Origin: Acidimicrobiia bacterium
GTDB lineage: Bacteria > Actinomycetota > Acidimicrobiia > Acidimicrobiales > Poriferisodalaceae
DNA: 64,000 bases
NCBI GenBank assembly: GCA_012960315.1
Contig: DUBN01000068.1
Coordinates: 178,592-242,591, forward strand
Reading direction: 5' to 3'
Of the stretch, positions 24,709 through 33,562 are shown piece after piece; position 1 is the stretch's first letter, and each line of letters starts with the position of its first letter. Under the pieces are notes generated by a model. That model saw only the letters and a list, made by a program, of their open reading frames with translations, was not told where the DNA came from and did not search any database. The position numbers and the translations under genes were made by a program.

Positions 24709-27297
24709 ATGCAAGCAGGTGAATTGCGGGATGCATTCTCAAACTTTTGGGCTGAGCGCGGCCATCAAGTACGCAACTCGGCCAGTCTCATCCCGCACGA
24801 ACCCTCTTTGTTATTCACAGTTGCGGGCATGGTGCCCTTCATGCCTTACTTCTTGGGAGAAGAGCAGCCACCCGCCTCTCGCATCTGCACCATCCAAAAG
24901 TGTGTTCGTGCTGGAGGCAAGCACAACGACTTAGACGACATCGGAAAGACCAATCGCCATTTCACTTTCTTTGAGATGATGGGGAACTTCAGCTTCGGCG
25001 ATTATTTCAAGACTGAAGCCATACCTTGGGCATGGGAATTCGTTACCAAAGTGTTGGATCTAGATGAGGAACGGCTCTGGGTCACCGTCCATGTCAGTGA
25101 CGACGAAGCTGAAGATATCTGGCGCACCTCTGTAGGGCTTCCCGCTAACCGGATCCAGCGCCTAGACAAAGACAATTGGTGGGCTGCGGGTGATACCGGT
25201 CCATGTGGGCCATGTAGCGAAATTTTCTACGACTTGGGACCCGAATACGGCGATGACGGTGGCCCCGCAGAGGGAGGCGAAGATCGATTCATCGAAATAT
25301 GGAACCTCGTTTTCATGCAGTTTTCAAATGATGGTTCAGGCGAACTAAGTCCCTTACCTCAAACTGGCATTGATACTGGAGCAGGCTTAGAACGACTTCT
25401 TGCCGTACTTCAGGGTGTCCCATCGGCTTGGGATATAGACCTGTTTGCGCCCTTACTTGCTGAGGCTGAACGAATAACCGGACTGGCTTACGGTGAAAAC
25501 CCTGAAGCAGATGTTTCCATGCGCATCTTTGCTGACCATGCGCGAGCGACAGCTCTTCTAATTAGCGATGGGGTTTTCCCATCTAACGAAGATCGTGGTT
25601 ACGTCTTACGTCGGATCATCCGCCGCGCTGTTCGACATGCATGGATACTCGGCGTCAACGACATTGTGATGCCACGGTTGGTCGAGGTCGTGGCTGAGGT
25701 CATGGGCGACCATTACCCCGACGTGCGTAAGAACCTCGAATTCGTGAGAGATGTAGTTGGGCGAGAAGAAGAGCGATTCCGCCGCACTCTCGCCACGGGA
25801 TCGCAAATTCTTGATGAAGCTGTAGCTGGCATGAGTGAAGGAGATCCTTTGGACGGAACGATCGCCTTTCAACTTCACGACACTTTTGGTTTCCCAGTTG
25901 AGGTCACCGAAGAAATACTGCTCGAGCGAAGCCTGACCCTAGATAGAGAAGGTTTCGACGTCGCAATGAACGAACAACGAGAACGAGCCAGAGCGGCACG
26001 GTCGGACGGCCCATCAGCAGCGAGCGAGGCCTATCGAGAAATTGTTGAACAGTTCGATGTGACGGAGTTCGTCCGAGATTCTGCTCGCGTTGACGAAGCC
26101 CGCATTTTGTCGATAATCGAACTTGATGATGGTCACATAGAGATCTTTCTTGACCAGACGCCCTTCTACGCCGAGAGTGGCGGACAAGTAGGCGATACGG
26201 GAGTCATCACAACGGACACCGGTGTCGTTGAAGTACATGACTGCACATTGGCGTTGCCAGGACTTCACCGTCACATGGGTCGCGTCGTTACGGGCAGTGT
26301 TTCACGGGGATCGAAAGCATCGGCGGAGATCGATGACGAACGACGGTCCGCCATCAGGAGAAATCACACCGGCACACACATTCTCCATTGGGCGTTACGC
26401 GAAGTATTAGGGGAACACGTCAAACAAGCCGGCTCTCTTGTTGCTCCGGACCGACTGCGGTTCGACTTCAGTCATTTCGAAGCCGTCACCCCATCACAAC
26501 TTTTAGAAATCGAAGACCTCGCAAATTCAGAACTTTTGACTAACGCCAACTGTCATCACTACGAGACGACCATGGAACGCGCCCAAGAGGTTGGGGCGAT
26601 AGCGTTCTTTGGCGATAAATACGGGGACATGGTCAGAGTCCTCGAAGCAGGTCAGCACTCACTTGAGTTGTGCGGCGGAACCCACGTTAAAGCCCTCGGC
26701 GACATCGGACATCTCAGCGTCGTGTCCGAGAGCAGTATCGGCTCGAATCTGCGACGCATAGAAGCAGTGACAGGATCAGCCACCGTTGAACGTCTCCAAC
26801 ACAGCGAGACCACACTGTCAGAAATCGGCGATTTACTTAACGCATCCGCAGACGAAGTAACAGAAGCGTTGCGACGTCGACTTGGTGAAATAAAAGAACT
26901 ACGTAATCAAGTGAAGGCACTCCAACAAGTTGCGGCCGGGGCCCGTTCGGCGGAACTCGCCGACAACGCCGACAACGGTGTGGTGATCGCTCGCGTGGAT
27001 GGAGTCGAGCGCGACGAACTTCGTGACCTCGCAACGGCCATTAGAGACCGCCCTGGGATTAGGGCTGTCGTGCTGGCAGGTGCTCCCGAAGGTGGCGGAG
27101 TGGCTCTTGTAGCTGCCGTGATTCCAGATGGCGAACTCAATGCGGCGGACCTAATCGACGAGGCTGCGAAAGCGGTTCAGGGCGGTTTCGGTCGAAAAGG
27201 TAATCCTCCCTTAATAGTCGCCGGAGGAAAAAAAGTGGATGGGATCGAAGAAGCCCTTGGCCACGTTCGCATCGCTGCCGGCCTTGAGGCAGGCTGA
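24709..27297 (+). CDS. alaS: Alanyl-tRNA synthetase
   Basis: Class II synthetase of 862 residues that charges tRNA-Ala and clears mischarged Ser and Gly. The catalytic core starts FSNFWAERGHQVRNSASLIP and includes GDTGPCGPCSEIFYD. The editing domain shows the metal-binding HTGTHILHWALREVLG and CGGTHVKALGDIG. The C-terminal DHHA1 domain is complete (GGGVALVAAVIPD and GGKKVDG). The order alaS-ruvX-mltG-aroE is typical for the phylum. Nine bases separate it from ruvX. Confidence 0.98.
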   Translation: MQAGELRDAFSNFWAERGHQVRNSASLIPHEPSLLFTVAGMVPFMPYFLGEEQPPASRICTIQKCVRAGGKHNDLDDIGKTNRHFTFFEMMGNFSFGDYFKTEAIPWAWEFVTKVLDLDEERLWVTVHVSDDEAEDIWRTSVGLPANRIQRLDKDNWWAAGDTGPCGPCSEIFYDLGPEYGDDGGPAEGGEDRFIEIWNLVFMQFSNDGSGELSPLPQTGIDTGAGLERLLAVLQGVPSAWDIDLFAPLLAEAERITGLAYGENPEADVSMRIFADHARATALLISDGVFPSNEDRGYVLRRIIRRAVRHAWILGVNDIVMPRLVEVVAEVMGDHYPDVRKNLEFVRDVVGREEERFRRTLATGSQILDEAVAGMSEGDPLDGTIAFQLHDTFGFPVEVTEEILLERSLTLDREGFDVAMNEQRERARAARSDGPSAASEAYREIVEQFDVTEFVRDSARVDEARILSIIELDDGHIEIFLDQTPFYAESGGQVGDTGVITTDTGVVEVHDCTLALPGLHRHMGRVVTGSVSRGSKASAEIDDERRSAIRRNHTGTHILHWALREVLGEHVKQAGSLVAPDRLRFDFSHFEAVTPSQLLEIEDLANSELLTNANCHHYETTMERAQEVGAIAFFGDKYGDMVRVLEAGQHSLELCGGTHVKALGDIGHLSVVSESSIGSNLRRIEAVTGSATVERLQHSETTLSEIGDLLNASADEVTEALRRRLGEIKELRNQVKALQQVAAGARSAELADNADNGVVIARVDGVERDELRDLATAIRDRPGIRAVVLAGAPEGGGVALVAAVIPDGELNAADLIDEAAKAVQGGFGRKGNPPLIVAGGKKVDGIEEALGHVRIAAGLEAG

Positions 27298-27305
27298 GCC
27301 TTTCC

Positions 27306-27716
27306 ATGAGAGCGGTCGGAATCGACCTCGGAGAGAAACGCATCGGCGTAGCCGTTTCCGATAGTGACGGAAAAATTGCCACTCCATATGAAGTATTAAC
27401 GCGCTCCGGCAGCCGTGAACAAGACCACCGACACATCGCAGCTATCGTCGCTGAAGTGGAGGCAGAAATTCTAATAGTCGGCTTGCCGCTGTCACTTGAT
27501 GGCAGCTTCGGGAAGGCAGCTCAAGGTGCGCGCGGAGAAGCTCACCAGATCGAATCCTTGCTTTCGATCCCAGTCGAAATGCATGATGAACGGTTCACTA
27601 CGGTAGAGGCGGAGCGGGTGCTACAGGAACAGAACCTTGATGCTCCGAGCCGCCGAAAAGTGGTCGATAAGGTAGCCGCCGCAATACTGCTGCAAGCTTG
27701 GTTAGACGGCCAATGA
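27306..27716 (+). CDS. ruvX: RNase H-fold nuclease RuvX (YqgF, putative pre-16S rRNA nuclease)
   Basis: A 136-residue YqgF-family protein, linked in other bacteria to 16S rRNA 5' maturation and Holliday junction processing. Conserved acidic positions are visible in GIDLGEKRIGVAVSD, in MHDERFTTVEAERVL and in KVVDKVAAAILLQAWLD. ATG 27306 follows alaS by eight bases, and the stop overlaps mltG by four bases (ATGA), so translation is coupled. Confidence 0.94.
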   Translation: MRAVGIDLGEKRIGVAVSDSDGKIATPYEVLTRSGSREQDHRHIAAIVAEVEAEILIVGLPLSLDGSFGKAAQGARGEAHQIESLLSIPVEMHDERFTTVEAERVLQEQNLDAPSRRKVVDKVAAAILLQAWLDGQ

Positions 27717-28900
27717 ATCGCCGATCTGGTCTGCCTCTACGCGGATTCCGACCTCCTCCTCCGCGTCAGCGAAGAGTCAAAAACCCCAACCCCGAAGGAC
27801 GCGAGGGAGCTGACTTCGAGACCATCTTCGTACGCAAAGGAAAGGGAACGACCCTTTCAGTCCTATTTCTTCTCGTTCTCATACTGATCGCGGCATGGGG
27901 AATAATGCGAACGGTTCAATGGGGAAGAGAACAACTTGACCCGCCAGGCGAGCAAGGAGCGGCAATAAACCTCACATTGCCTCCCGGGGTGAGTACAAGT
28001 GGAATCTCTAAGATCCTGGAGCAACACGACGTGATCCCCGATGCGCGAGCCTACGAATGGTACGTCCGACTCAAAGGCGTACCACTGTTTCAAGCTGGCG
28101 ATTACACCTTCCACACCAATTCAACAATTTGGGAAGCATTAGAGGTGCTGCAAGCTGGTCCTCGCTACGTGGAACAGAAAATCCAGATCCGAGTGACTAT
28201 CCCTGAAGGTCTCACAGTTCGACAAATCATTCGCGAGATTGACGAGGCTGAGGGGATGCCCTTTACCGGCGCTGAATTTGAAGACGAACTGCGCATGCAA
28301 CACATCGTCTCTAACTATGCGCCGTCGCCATCTGCGATGCCTCCGGGAGCACTAGAACCCTACGAAGGTCTGCTGTTCCCCGACACTTACTACCTGGGTC
28401 CAGAGTCAACCCCAGAAGAGCTACTTGCTCAAATGCTGACCCGGTTCGACGAAGTTTTGACGAGGCTCGGATACGGGGCCGCTCCCCAAACCGTTGGCAT
28501 GAGCGCCTATGAAACAGTGGTTCTAGCCAGCCTCATTGAGCGTGAGGCTCGAATCGGTAGTGAACGCGCCAAAATTTCACGTGTTATCCATAACCGTCTT
28601 GCTGCAGACTGGGCCCTGGGAATTGACGCCTCGATTATTTATGTCACGGGAAATACGCAGTTAACTCTTACTGACCTTCAAACCGAATCGCCGTACAACA
28701 CGCGACTGACAAAAGGGCTTCCGCCAACCCCAATTGCGGCAGCAGGCAGAGCTTCGTTGGAGGCGGCATTGGCACCTTTACCGGGGCAATGGATGTTTTA
28801 CGTTCTCGCCGACGAAGCAGGGCGACATAGTTTTTCGATGACTATTCAAGAATTTGAACGTGACAAAGCCAGGTGCCAGGAGCGAGGCTTGTGCGGATGA
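27713..28900 (+). CDS. mltG: Endolytic murein transglycosylase MltG (YceG-like)
   Basis: Membrane-anchored lytic transglycosylase that ends nascent glycan strands. The 395-residue protein has a proline- and arginine-rich cytoplasmic N-terminus, one transmembrane helix (LSVLFLLVLILIAAWGIM) and an external LysM-like plus catalytic domain; the catalytic glutamate lies in VVLASLIEREA, and the family pattern SPYNTRLTKGLPPTPI follows. ATG 27713 is chosen over the TTG at 27698 because it overlaps the ruvX stop as ATGA. Its own stop overlaps aroE the same way. Confidence 0.93.
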   Translation: MNRRSGLPLRGFRPPPPRQRRVKNPNPEGREGADFETIFVRKGKGTTLSVLFLLVLILIAAWGIMRTVQWGREQLDPPGEQGAAINLTLPPGVSTSGISKILEQHDVIPDARAYEWYVRLKGVPLFQAGDYTFHTNSTIWEALEVLQAGPRYVEQKIQIRVTIPEGLTVRQIIREIDEAEGMPFTGAEFEDELRMQHIVSNYAPSPSAMPPGALEPYEGLLFPDTYYLGPESTPEELLAQMLTRFDEVLTRLGYGAAPQTVGMSAYETVVLASLIEREARIGSERAKISRVIHNRLAADWALGIDASIIYVTGNTQLTLTDLQTESPYNTRLTKGLPPTPIAAAGRASLEAALAPLPGQWMFYVLADEAGRHSFSMTIQEFERDKARCQERGLCG

Positions 28901-29751
28901 CCACTAATGACACCCCAACCGCTACCACAAGGATCGCAGCGGTCATAGGCGACCCAGTGCGCCATTCGTTGAGCCCGCGCCTACACAACGCGGGCTTTGC
29001 GGCCCTGGGACTTGACTGGACCTACGTCGCATGCCCCGTCGCAGAAGGAGAAGCCGCTCAAGCTGTCGAAGCGATGCGGACGCTTGGCATTGAAGGATTG
29101 TCCGTCACGATGCCTCACAAGAAAAGTGTTGCCTCTGCCGTTGATGATTTGTCACCGACGGCAGCGAAGCTAGGAGCCGTGAACTGCGTCACGCGCGACG
29201 GTGACCGGCTAGTCGGCGAAAACACCGATGGGATAGGTTTCGTCGATTCGTTGTGGTCCCAATTACAGATGGATCCCGATGGTCTCACCATCGTGATTGT
29301 TGGTGCCGGCGGAGCGGCAAGGTCGATTGCTTTAGCAACAGCGCAGCATGGTGCAAAGGTAGGAATATTGAACCGCACAGCTGAATCGGCCCAACAACTA
29401 GTCGAGATCGTGGGAACGTCAAGTGCCGTGGTCCAAGAGGAAGCGATTCGCGATGCCGACCTAGTTGTCAACGCGACGTCGTTGGGGATGAACGAGGATG
29501 ACCCGCTACCGTTCGACCTGAATTTTTTGAGTAAAGGTCAATCAGTAATCGACCTGATCTACGAACCTAAAAAAACAGCGCTTCTCACTGAAGCTGAATC
29601 CCTTGGAGCTAGAACATTGAATGGTGTGGCAATGCTCCTGCATCAAGCGGGCGAGCAGTTCCGATTGTGGACAGGAAGCGAACCGCCCTTGCAAGAAATG
29701 GCTCAAGCCGTCGGTCTTACTTTGCTAGGTGAGCATCGCCCAGCAAACTGA
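28897..29751 (+). CDS. aroE: Shikimate dehydrogenase AroE
   Basis: NADPH-dependent reduction of 3-dehydroshikimate to shikimate. The 284-residue protein has the substrate site GDPVRHSLSPRLHNAGFAAL, catalytic lysine region SVTMPHKKSVA, ENTDGIGFVDS, the nucleotide-binding loop VGAGGAARSIALA and NRTAE. ATG 28897 overlaps the mltG stop (ATGA); an upstream GTG at 28873 only adds non-conserved residues. In related genomes aroC and aroK follow; here there is a 103-base gap with a promoter and then aroB. Confidence 0.95.
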   Translation: MTTNDTPTATTRIAAVIGDPVRHSLSPRLHNAGFAALGLDWTYVACPVAEGEAAQAVEAMRTLGIEGLSVTMPHKKSVASAVDDLSPTAAKLGAVNCVTRDGDRLVGENTDGIGFVDSLWSQLQMDPDGLTIVIVGAGGAARSIALATAQHGAKVGILNRTAESAQQLVEIVGTSSAVVQEEAIRDADLVVNATSLGMNEDDPLPFDLNFLSKGQSVIDLIYEPKKTALLTEAESLGARTLNGVAMLLHQAGEQFRLWTGSEPPLQEMAQAVGLTLLGEHRPAN

Positions 29752-29841
29752 CACCTCCGCGAATGAATCATTCAGGACTAACGACAGCGCAGCGTCTGAC
29801 ATAACGCCACTATTTCACTCTGCTCAACGCAATCAAGTCGG

Positions 29842-29854
29842 TACTCTTCGGTAT
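29842..29854 (+). promoter_or_regulatory. Candidate leaderless promoter of aroB
   Basis: TACTCT at 29842-29847 is seven bases before the GTG at 29855, which is also where the conserved aroB N-terminus begins. It is the only promoter-like element between aroE and aroB. Confidence 0.5.
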
Positions 29855-30853
29855 GTGATCCGTCTTGAGGTTCCCCTTGGCTCCCGGAGCTACCCGGTGA
29901 TCGTTGGCGAAACAGCGCTTGAACAGCTGCCGTCACTGATACCCGAGGACGCCTCGCGGATTGTTCTGGTAACGCAAAAAGGCATCGAAGCGCCAATAAA
30001 TGTGGGAATTGCGTCCAGTACTCACTTCATACCTGACGGAGAAGAGGCGAAATCGCTTTCCGTGGTTGAAGAATTATGTTCCAACTTCGCACGAGAAGGT
30101 CTCACTCGTCGAGATTTAGTTGTCGGCATCGGAGGTGGAGTAGTCACTGATGTCGCTGGCTTCGCCGCAGCCATCTACCACCGAGGCATACGGGTGATCC
30201 ACATTCCCACGACGTTGCTCGGTCAGATCGACGCAGCAATAGGCGGAAAAACTGGGGTTAACCTGGATGAAGGCAAGAACTTGGTTGGCGCTTTTTGGCA
30301 ACCGACCGCAGTCATATGCGACACCAACTTGCTGTCTTCGCTTCCGCCTCGAGAGTTCCGCTCTGGTATGGGCGAATTAGCCAAATACCACTTCTTGGGT
30401 GGAGAACAATTGGATTCTCTTCCACTTGACGAGCGGATAGCCGCGTGCGTGCAAATAAAGGCGGATGTAGTTGCCGGTGATGAACGGGAAGGGGCTGGTC
30501 GCGCACTTCTTAACTACGGTCACACTCTTGCTCATGCCCTAGAAATCGAAGGCAAATTCGACCTTCGTCATGGAGAAGCGGTCGCGATCGGCATCGAATA
30601 CGCGTCGTTAGTGGCCTATCAACTGGGCCGTATCGATAAATCAAGGCTGGCTGAGCATCGCCGAGTATTAGATGTATACGGGTTGCCGCGTGAGCTACCC
30701 CAAGGATGTGACCTAGACCGAATAATTGAGTTATTTGCTCGGGATAAGAAAGCCGTTGATGGTTTGACGTTTGTGCTCGACGGGCCTGATGGTCTCGAAG
30801 TCGTATCTAATGTGCCAGAAAAAGTGTTGAGAGAAGCATTGACGCGTATGTGA
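29855..30853 (+). CDS. aroB: 3-dehydroquinate synthase AroB
   Basis: Converts DAHP to 3-dehydroquinate with NAD and a divalent metal. The NAD-binding GIGGGVVTDVAGFAAAIYHRG, the active-site segment GQIDAAIGGKTGVNLDEGKN, and the metal histidines in LNYGHTLAHALE and LRHGEAVAIG are present. I place the start at GTG 29855: the family alignment starts with the strand RLEVPLGSRSYPVIVG, and a TAnnnT box lies seven bases upstream. The GTG at 29729 would add 42 low-complexity residues and overlap aroE. The 332-residue product is within the family range. Confidence 0.94.
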   Translation: MIRLEVPLGSRSYPVIVGETALEQLPSLIPEDASRIVLVTQKGIEAPINVGIASSTHFIPDGEEAKSLSVVEELCSNFAREGLTRRDLVVGIGGGVVTDVAGFAAAIYHRGIRVIHIPTTLLGQIDAAIGGKTGVNLDEGKNLVGAFWQPTAVICDTNLLSSLPPREFRSGMGELAKYHFLGGEQLDSLPLDERIAACVQIKADVVAGDEREGAGRALLNYGHTLAHALEIEGKFDLRHGEAVAIGIEYASLVAYQLGRIDKSRLAEHRRVLDVYGLPRELPQGCDLDRIIELFARDKKAVDGLTFVLDGPDGLEVVSNVPEKVLREALTRM

Positions 30854-30890
30854 GGCTGCCATTGTTATCCAGGTCTGGCACCCTATTGAT

Positions 30891-31343
30891 GTGGCTCGAC
30901 CAGTGATACTCCTCATCTCCGGACCCAATCTCAATCTCTTAGGGGATCGAGAACCTGAAATCTATGGAACTGACACCCTCCTTGATCACGTGGCTGCCGC
31001 CCGTCACCGTGCTCAACAAAAGGGATTTGACCTAGAACACATTCAGAGCAACCACGAGGGTGACCTAATTGACGCCATCCATTCCGCTCGTAATCGCACC
31101 GCCTCCATCGTGATTAACCCCGGCGCCCTCACTCACTATTCTTGGGCATTACATGACGCTCTCGCGGCCTACGAAGGTCCAATTGTCGAACTTCATATTT
31201 CCGACCCGAAACAGCGAGAGCCATGGCGACATACATCAGTGGTCGAACCTTTAGCGGTAGCTACGGTTGCAGGCAAGGGAGCAGCGGGCTACCCCGAGGC
31301 CATCGACATCGCGATTGATGCGTCACACCCTCATGATTCGTGA
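30891..31343 (+). CDS. aroQ: Type II 3-dehydroquinate dehydratase
   Basis: Third step of the shikimate pathway: reversible dehydration of 3-dehydroquinate by the dodecameric type II enzyme. The 150-residue protein has the signature LLISGPNLNLLGDREPEIYG with the active-site tyrosine, QSNHEGDLIDAIH, and INPGALTHYSWALHDAL. The usual FRHHS-type segment reads WRHTSVVEP. GTG 30891 follows aroB by 37 bases. The 3' end overlaps the peptidase start by 11 bases. Confidence 0.95.
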   Translation: MARPVILLISGPNLNLLGDREPEIYGTDTLLDHVAAARHRAQQKGFDLEHIQSNHEGDLIDAIHSARNRTASIVINPGALTHYSWALHDALAAYEGPIVELHISDPKQREPWRHTSVVEPLAVATVAGKGAAGYPEAIDIAIDASHPHDS

Positions 31344-32424
31344 CCTTCCGCCAATAGAACGCGACTACCGACTCGCTCGTCTCCGCGGCTCGATGAACGA
31401 CCGTTCAGTTGAGAGTTTCCTGACCTCGGACACTGTCAGTTTGAGATGGCTGAGCGGTTTTACCGGCTCGGCAGGGAAGCTTCTCATCAGCGACGCTTCC
31501 GCCTATTTGCTGACCGATGGCCGGTACGCGGAACAAGCGGAGATAGAAACTCAGGGTACGGAAATCAAAGTTCACATTGGAGGGGTAAACGAACAGAACG
31601 CCCTGATCGCTAGCCACCTTGAGGGGTTTAAGACGGTAGCCCTTGAAGCTGACCGGATTAGCTGGATGGAAGCGGAAGAGCTTCGCGAGAAGATAAAACC
31701 TGAGGTAAGGCCGACATCAGGGATTATCTCGAACCTCAGAAAATCCAAAGAGCCAACGGAAATTGCTCGCATTGAGGCCGCGGCGACAATCGCGGACCAA
31801 GCCTTAGCTCAGTTGCGCCCGGAGTTAGGAAACCAGCCCACAGAAATCGAATTCGCTCGAGCGTTGGACTACGCCATGCTGACCAGCGGAGCCGACGGGC
31901 TTTCATTTGAAACGATCTGCGCGAGCGGACCTAACGCAGCGCTACCTCACGCGAGGCCCTCACACCGAGTCATAGAACCAGGTGATCTCGTCATCTTAGA
32001 TTTTGGTGCGTTGGTCGACGGTTATCACTCGGACATGACCCGGACGTTCATTATTGGTGATGGTGATGAACAATCTTGGGCCATGTTGGACGCCGTAACT
32101 GATGCTCAAGAACTGGGATATCAAACAGTCCAGCCGGGAGCCACCGCATCCGAAGTTGATTCTGCATGCAGATCACACCTCGAACTTTTGGGTCTAGCGG
32201 ATTATTTTGTGCATGGCACAGGACACGGAGTAGGCCTAGAAATTCATGAAGAGCCTTGGATCAATGCGCAGAGCGCGACGATTCTTGAAGAGGGTCAAGT
32301 AGTGACTGTCGAGCCCGGCCTGTACCGTCCCGGGTTCGGCGGTGTGCGTGTAGAAGACACTGTCTTAATCACTTCGTCAGGTGCCCGCCGACTTACTTCC
32401 GCCCCGAAAGATTCACTTGTTTGA
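31333..32424 (+). CDS. Xaa-Pro aminopeptidase/dipeptidase (M24B)
   Basis: Pita-bread-fold metallopeptidase that removes residues N-terminal to proline in the cytoplasm. The creatinase-like N-domain (about residues 1-130, LRWLSGFTGSAGKLL) precedes the catalytic domain. The metal ligands are visible: the two aspartates in LDFGALVDGYHSDMTRTF, the histidine in HGTGHGVGLEIHEEP, and the glutamates in VTVEPGLY and GGVRVEDTVLI. ATG 31333 is preferred over an upstream start at 31267 that overlaps aroQ by 77 bases. It sits next to efp, as in many bacteria. Confidence 0.92.
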   Translation: MIRDLPPIERDYRLARLRGSMNDRSVESFLTSDTVSLRWLSGFTGSAGKLLISDASAYLLTDGRYAEQAEIETQGTEIKVHIGGVNEQNALIASHLEGFKTVALEADRISWMEAEELREKIKPEVRPTSGIISNLRKSKEPTEIARIEAAATIADQALAQLRPELGNQPTEIEFARALDYAMLTSGADGLSFETICASGPNAALPHARPSHRVIEPGDLVILDFGALVDGYHSDMTRTFIIGDGDEQSWAMLDAVTDAQELGYQTVQPGATASEVDSACRSHLELLGLADYFVHGTGHGVGLEIHEEPWINAQSATILEEGQVVTVEPGLYRPGFGGVRVEDTVLITSSGARRLTSAPKDSLV

Positions 32425-32468
32425 TTGGCTCGCCACCCGGCGACGCCCAAGAGCCTGAAAGAAAACGA

Positions 32469-33035
32469 ATGGCGATCTCCACATCGGACTTCAAGAACGG
32501 AATGGCAATCGATCTTGACGACGGACTGTTTCAGATATCTGCGTTCCAGCACGTGAAGCCGGGCAAGGGAGGCGCATTCGTTCGGACCACACTGCGAAAT
32601 GTTCGAACTGGCGCTGTCATAGAACGAACCTTCCGCTCTGGAGAGAAGATGGAGCGAGCGGTCATCGATAAACGCGAGATGCAATATCTCTACGCCGATG
32701 GCACCGACTTCGTGTTTATGGATAACGAAAGCTATGAACAACTTCAGGTGGAAAGAAACCAACTCGGCACTGCCCCTGACTACCTGGTGGAAGGTAACGC
32801 TGCAGTACTGCAGATGTATGGCACCGAAATCATTGGTATAGACCTTCCTGCATCAGTGATACTCACCGTCAACCAAACCGAGCCCGGTATCCAAGGAGAC
32901 CGCGTCTCCGGTGCTCGAAAGGCTGCAACGATGGAGACAGGGGTAGTGATTCAAGTCCCGCTGTTCATCGAAACAGGAGAGCGCCTAAAGGTAGATACTC
33001 GCAGCGGCGAATACATCGAGAGAGCCAACGGGTGA
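32469..33035 (+). CDS. efp: Elongation factor P
   Basis: Relieves ribosome stalling at polyproline. The 188-residue protein has the three-domain EF-P layout. From ATG 32469 (MAISTSDFKNGM) the tip loop is VKPGKGGAF, with the lysine at residue 33 that is modified or contacts the CCA end in other bacteria. Domain III ends GEYIERANG. An in-frame upstream start at 32421 adds only non-conserved sequence. The stop overlaps nusB by four bases (GTGA). Confidence 0.96.
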   Translation: MAISTSDFKNGMAIDLDDGLFQISAFQHVKPGKGGAFVRTTLRNVRTGAVIERTFRSGEKMERAVIDKREMQYLYADGTDFVFMDNESYEQLQVERNQLGTAPDYLVEGNAAVLQMYGTEIIGIDLPASVILTVNQTEPGIQGDRVSGARKAATMETGVVIQVPLFIETGERLKVDTRSGEYIERANG

Positions 33036-33451
33036 CTGAAGATCCATTCGCACCAAAACCGGCGGCGCAACGTCGAGAAGCTCGAGAGCGAGCGATCGAA
33101 CTGCTATATGAAGCAGAACTCCGAGCAGCACCAGCTACTGAAATTCTTGAAAATCAACTTGTGGCACTCGACCCTTTCGTTATTCAACTCGTGCTGGGCG
33201 TGACGAGCAATGTTGAACAACTTGACGCCGAAATTGGCTCACTACTGACACAAGAATGGTCACTTGATCGGCTCGGCATGTTAGACCTCTGGATTCTCCG
33301 CCTTGGAGTCCACGAATTACTCAACCACGACGCACCTGTAGCTGTCGTGATAAATGAGGCCGTCGAACTAGGGAATAGGTTCGGCGCTACAGAAGAGAGC
33401 GGCCGCTTCATCAATGGCGTTCTCGGAGCCGCAGCGCGACGTTTTGAGTGA
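33032..33451 (+). CDS. nusB: Transcription antitermination factor NusB
   Basis: Small all-helical RNA-binding protein that joins NusE (S10) at boxA to promote antitermination in rRNA operons. The 139-residue sequence has RREARERAIELLYEAELR near the N-terminus and the conserved end PVAVVINEAVELGNRFG and GRFINGVLG. GTG 33032 is coupled to efp by a GTGA overlap. The pyrimidine operon leader begins after its stop. Confidence 0.95.
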   Translation: MTEDPFAPKPAAQRREARERAIELLYEAELRAAPATEILENQLVALDPFVIQLVLGVTSNVEQLDAEIGSLLTQEWSLDRLGMLDLWILRLGVHELLNHDAPVAVVINEAVELGNRFGATEESGRFINGVLGAAARRFE

Positions 33452-33454
33452 GGG

Positions 33455-33460
33455 TACTAT
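33455..33460 (+). promoter_or_regulatory. Candidate -10 box of the pyr operon
   Basis: TACTAT lies just after the nusB stop. A start about seven bases downstream would give a leader of roughly 95 bases before pyrR, enough to hold the PyrR-binding hairpin. No -35 is obvious. Confidence 0.4.
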
Positions 33461-33515
33461 CCACTCTTTTGGGTGATGGGATCGGCGCCCACACGCGACT
33501 AAGATGCGTGCCTGA

Positions 33516-33546
33516 CCGTGAACTGAGTCCCGTGAGGCTCAAACGG
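33516..33546 (+). promoter_or_regulatory. PyrR-binding RNA stem-loop in the pyr leader
   Basis: The core 33526-33539 reads AGTCCCGTGAGGCT and matches the PyrR-binding-loop consensus ARUCCNGNGAGGYU at every fixed position. It folds as a stem extended to TGAG/CTCA (33524-33541) with the hexaloop CCGTGA, and a lower CCGT/ACGG stem (33516-33519 with 33543-33546) separated by an internal bulge, as in known PyrR sites. The Shine-Dalgarno of pyrR begins five bases downstream of the lower stem, so bound PyrR should block translation when UMP/UTP is high. Confidence 0.85.
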
Positions 33547-33562
33547 ACAGGGAGGAATAGGA

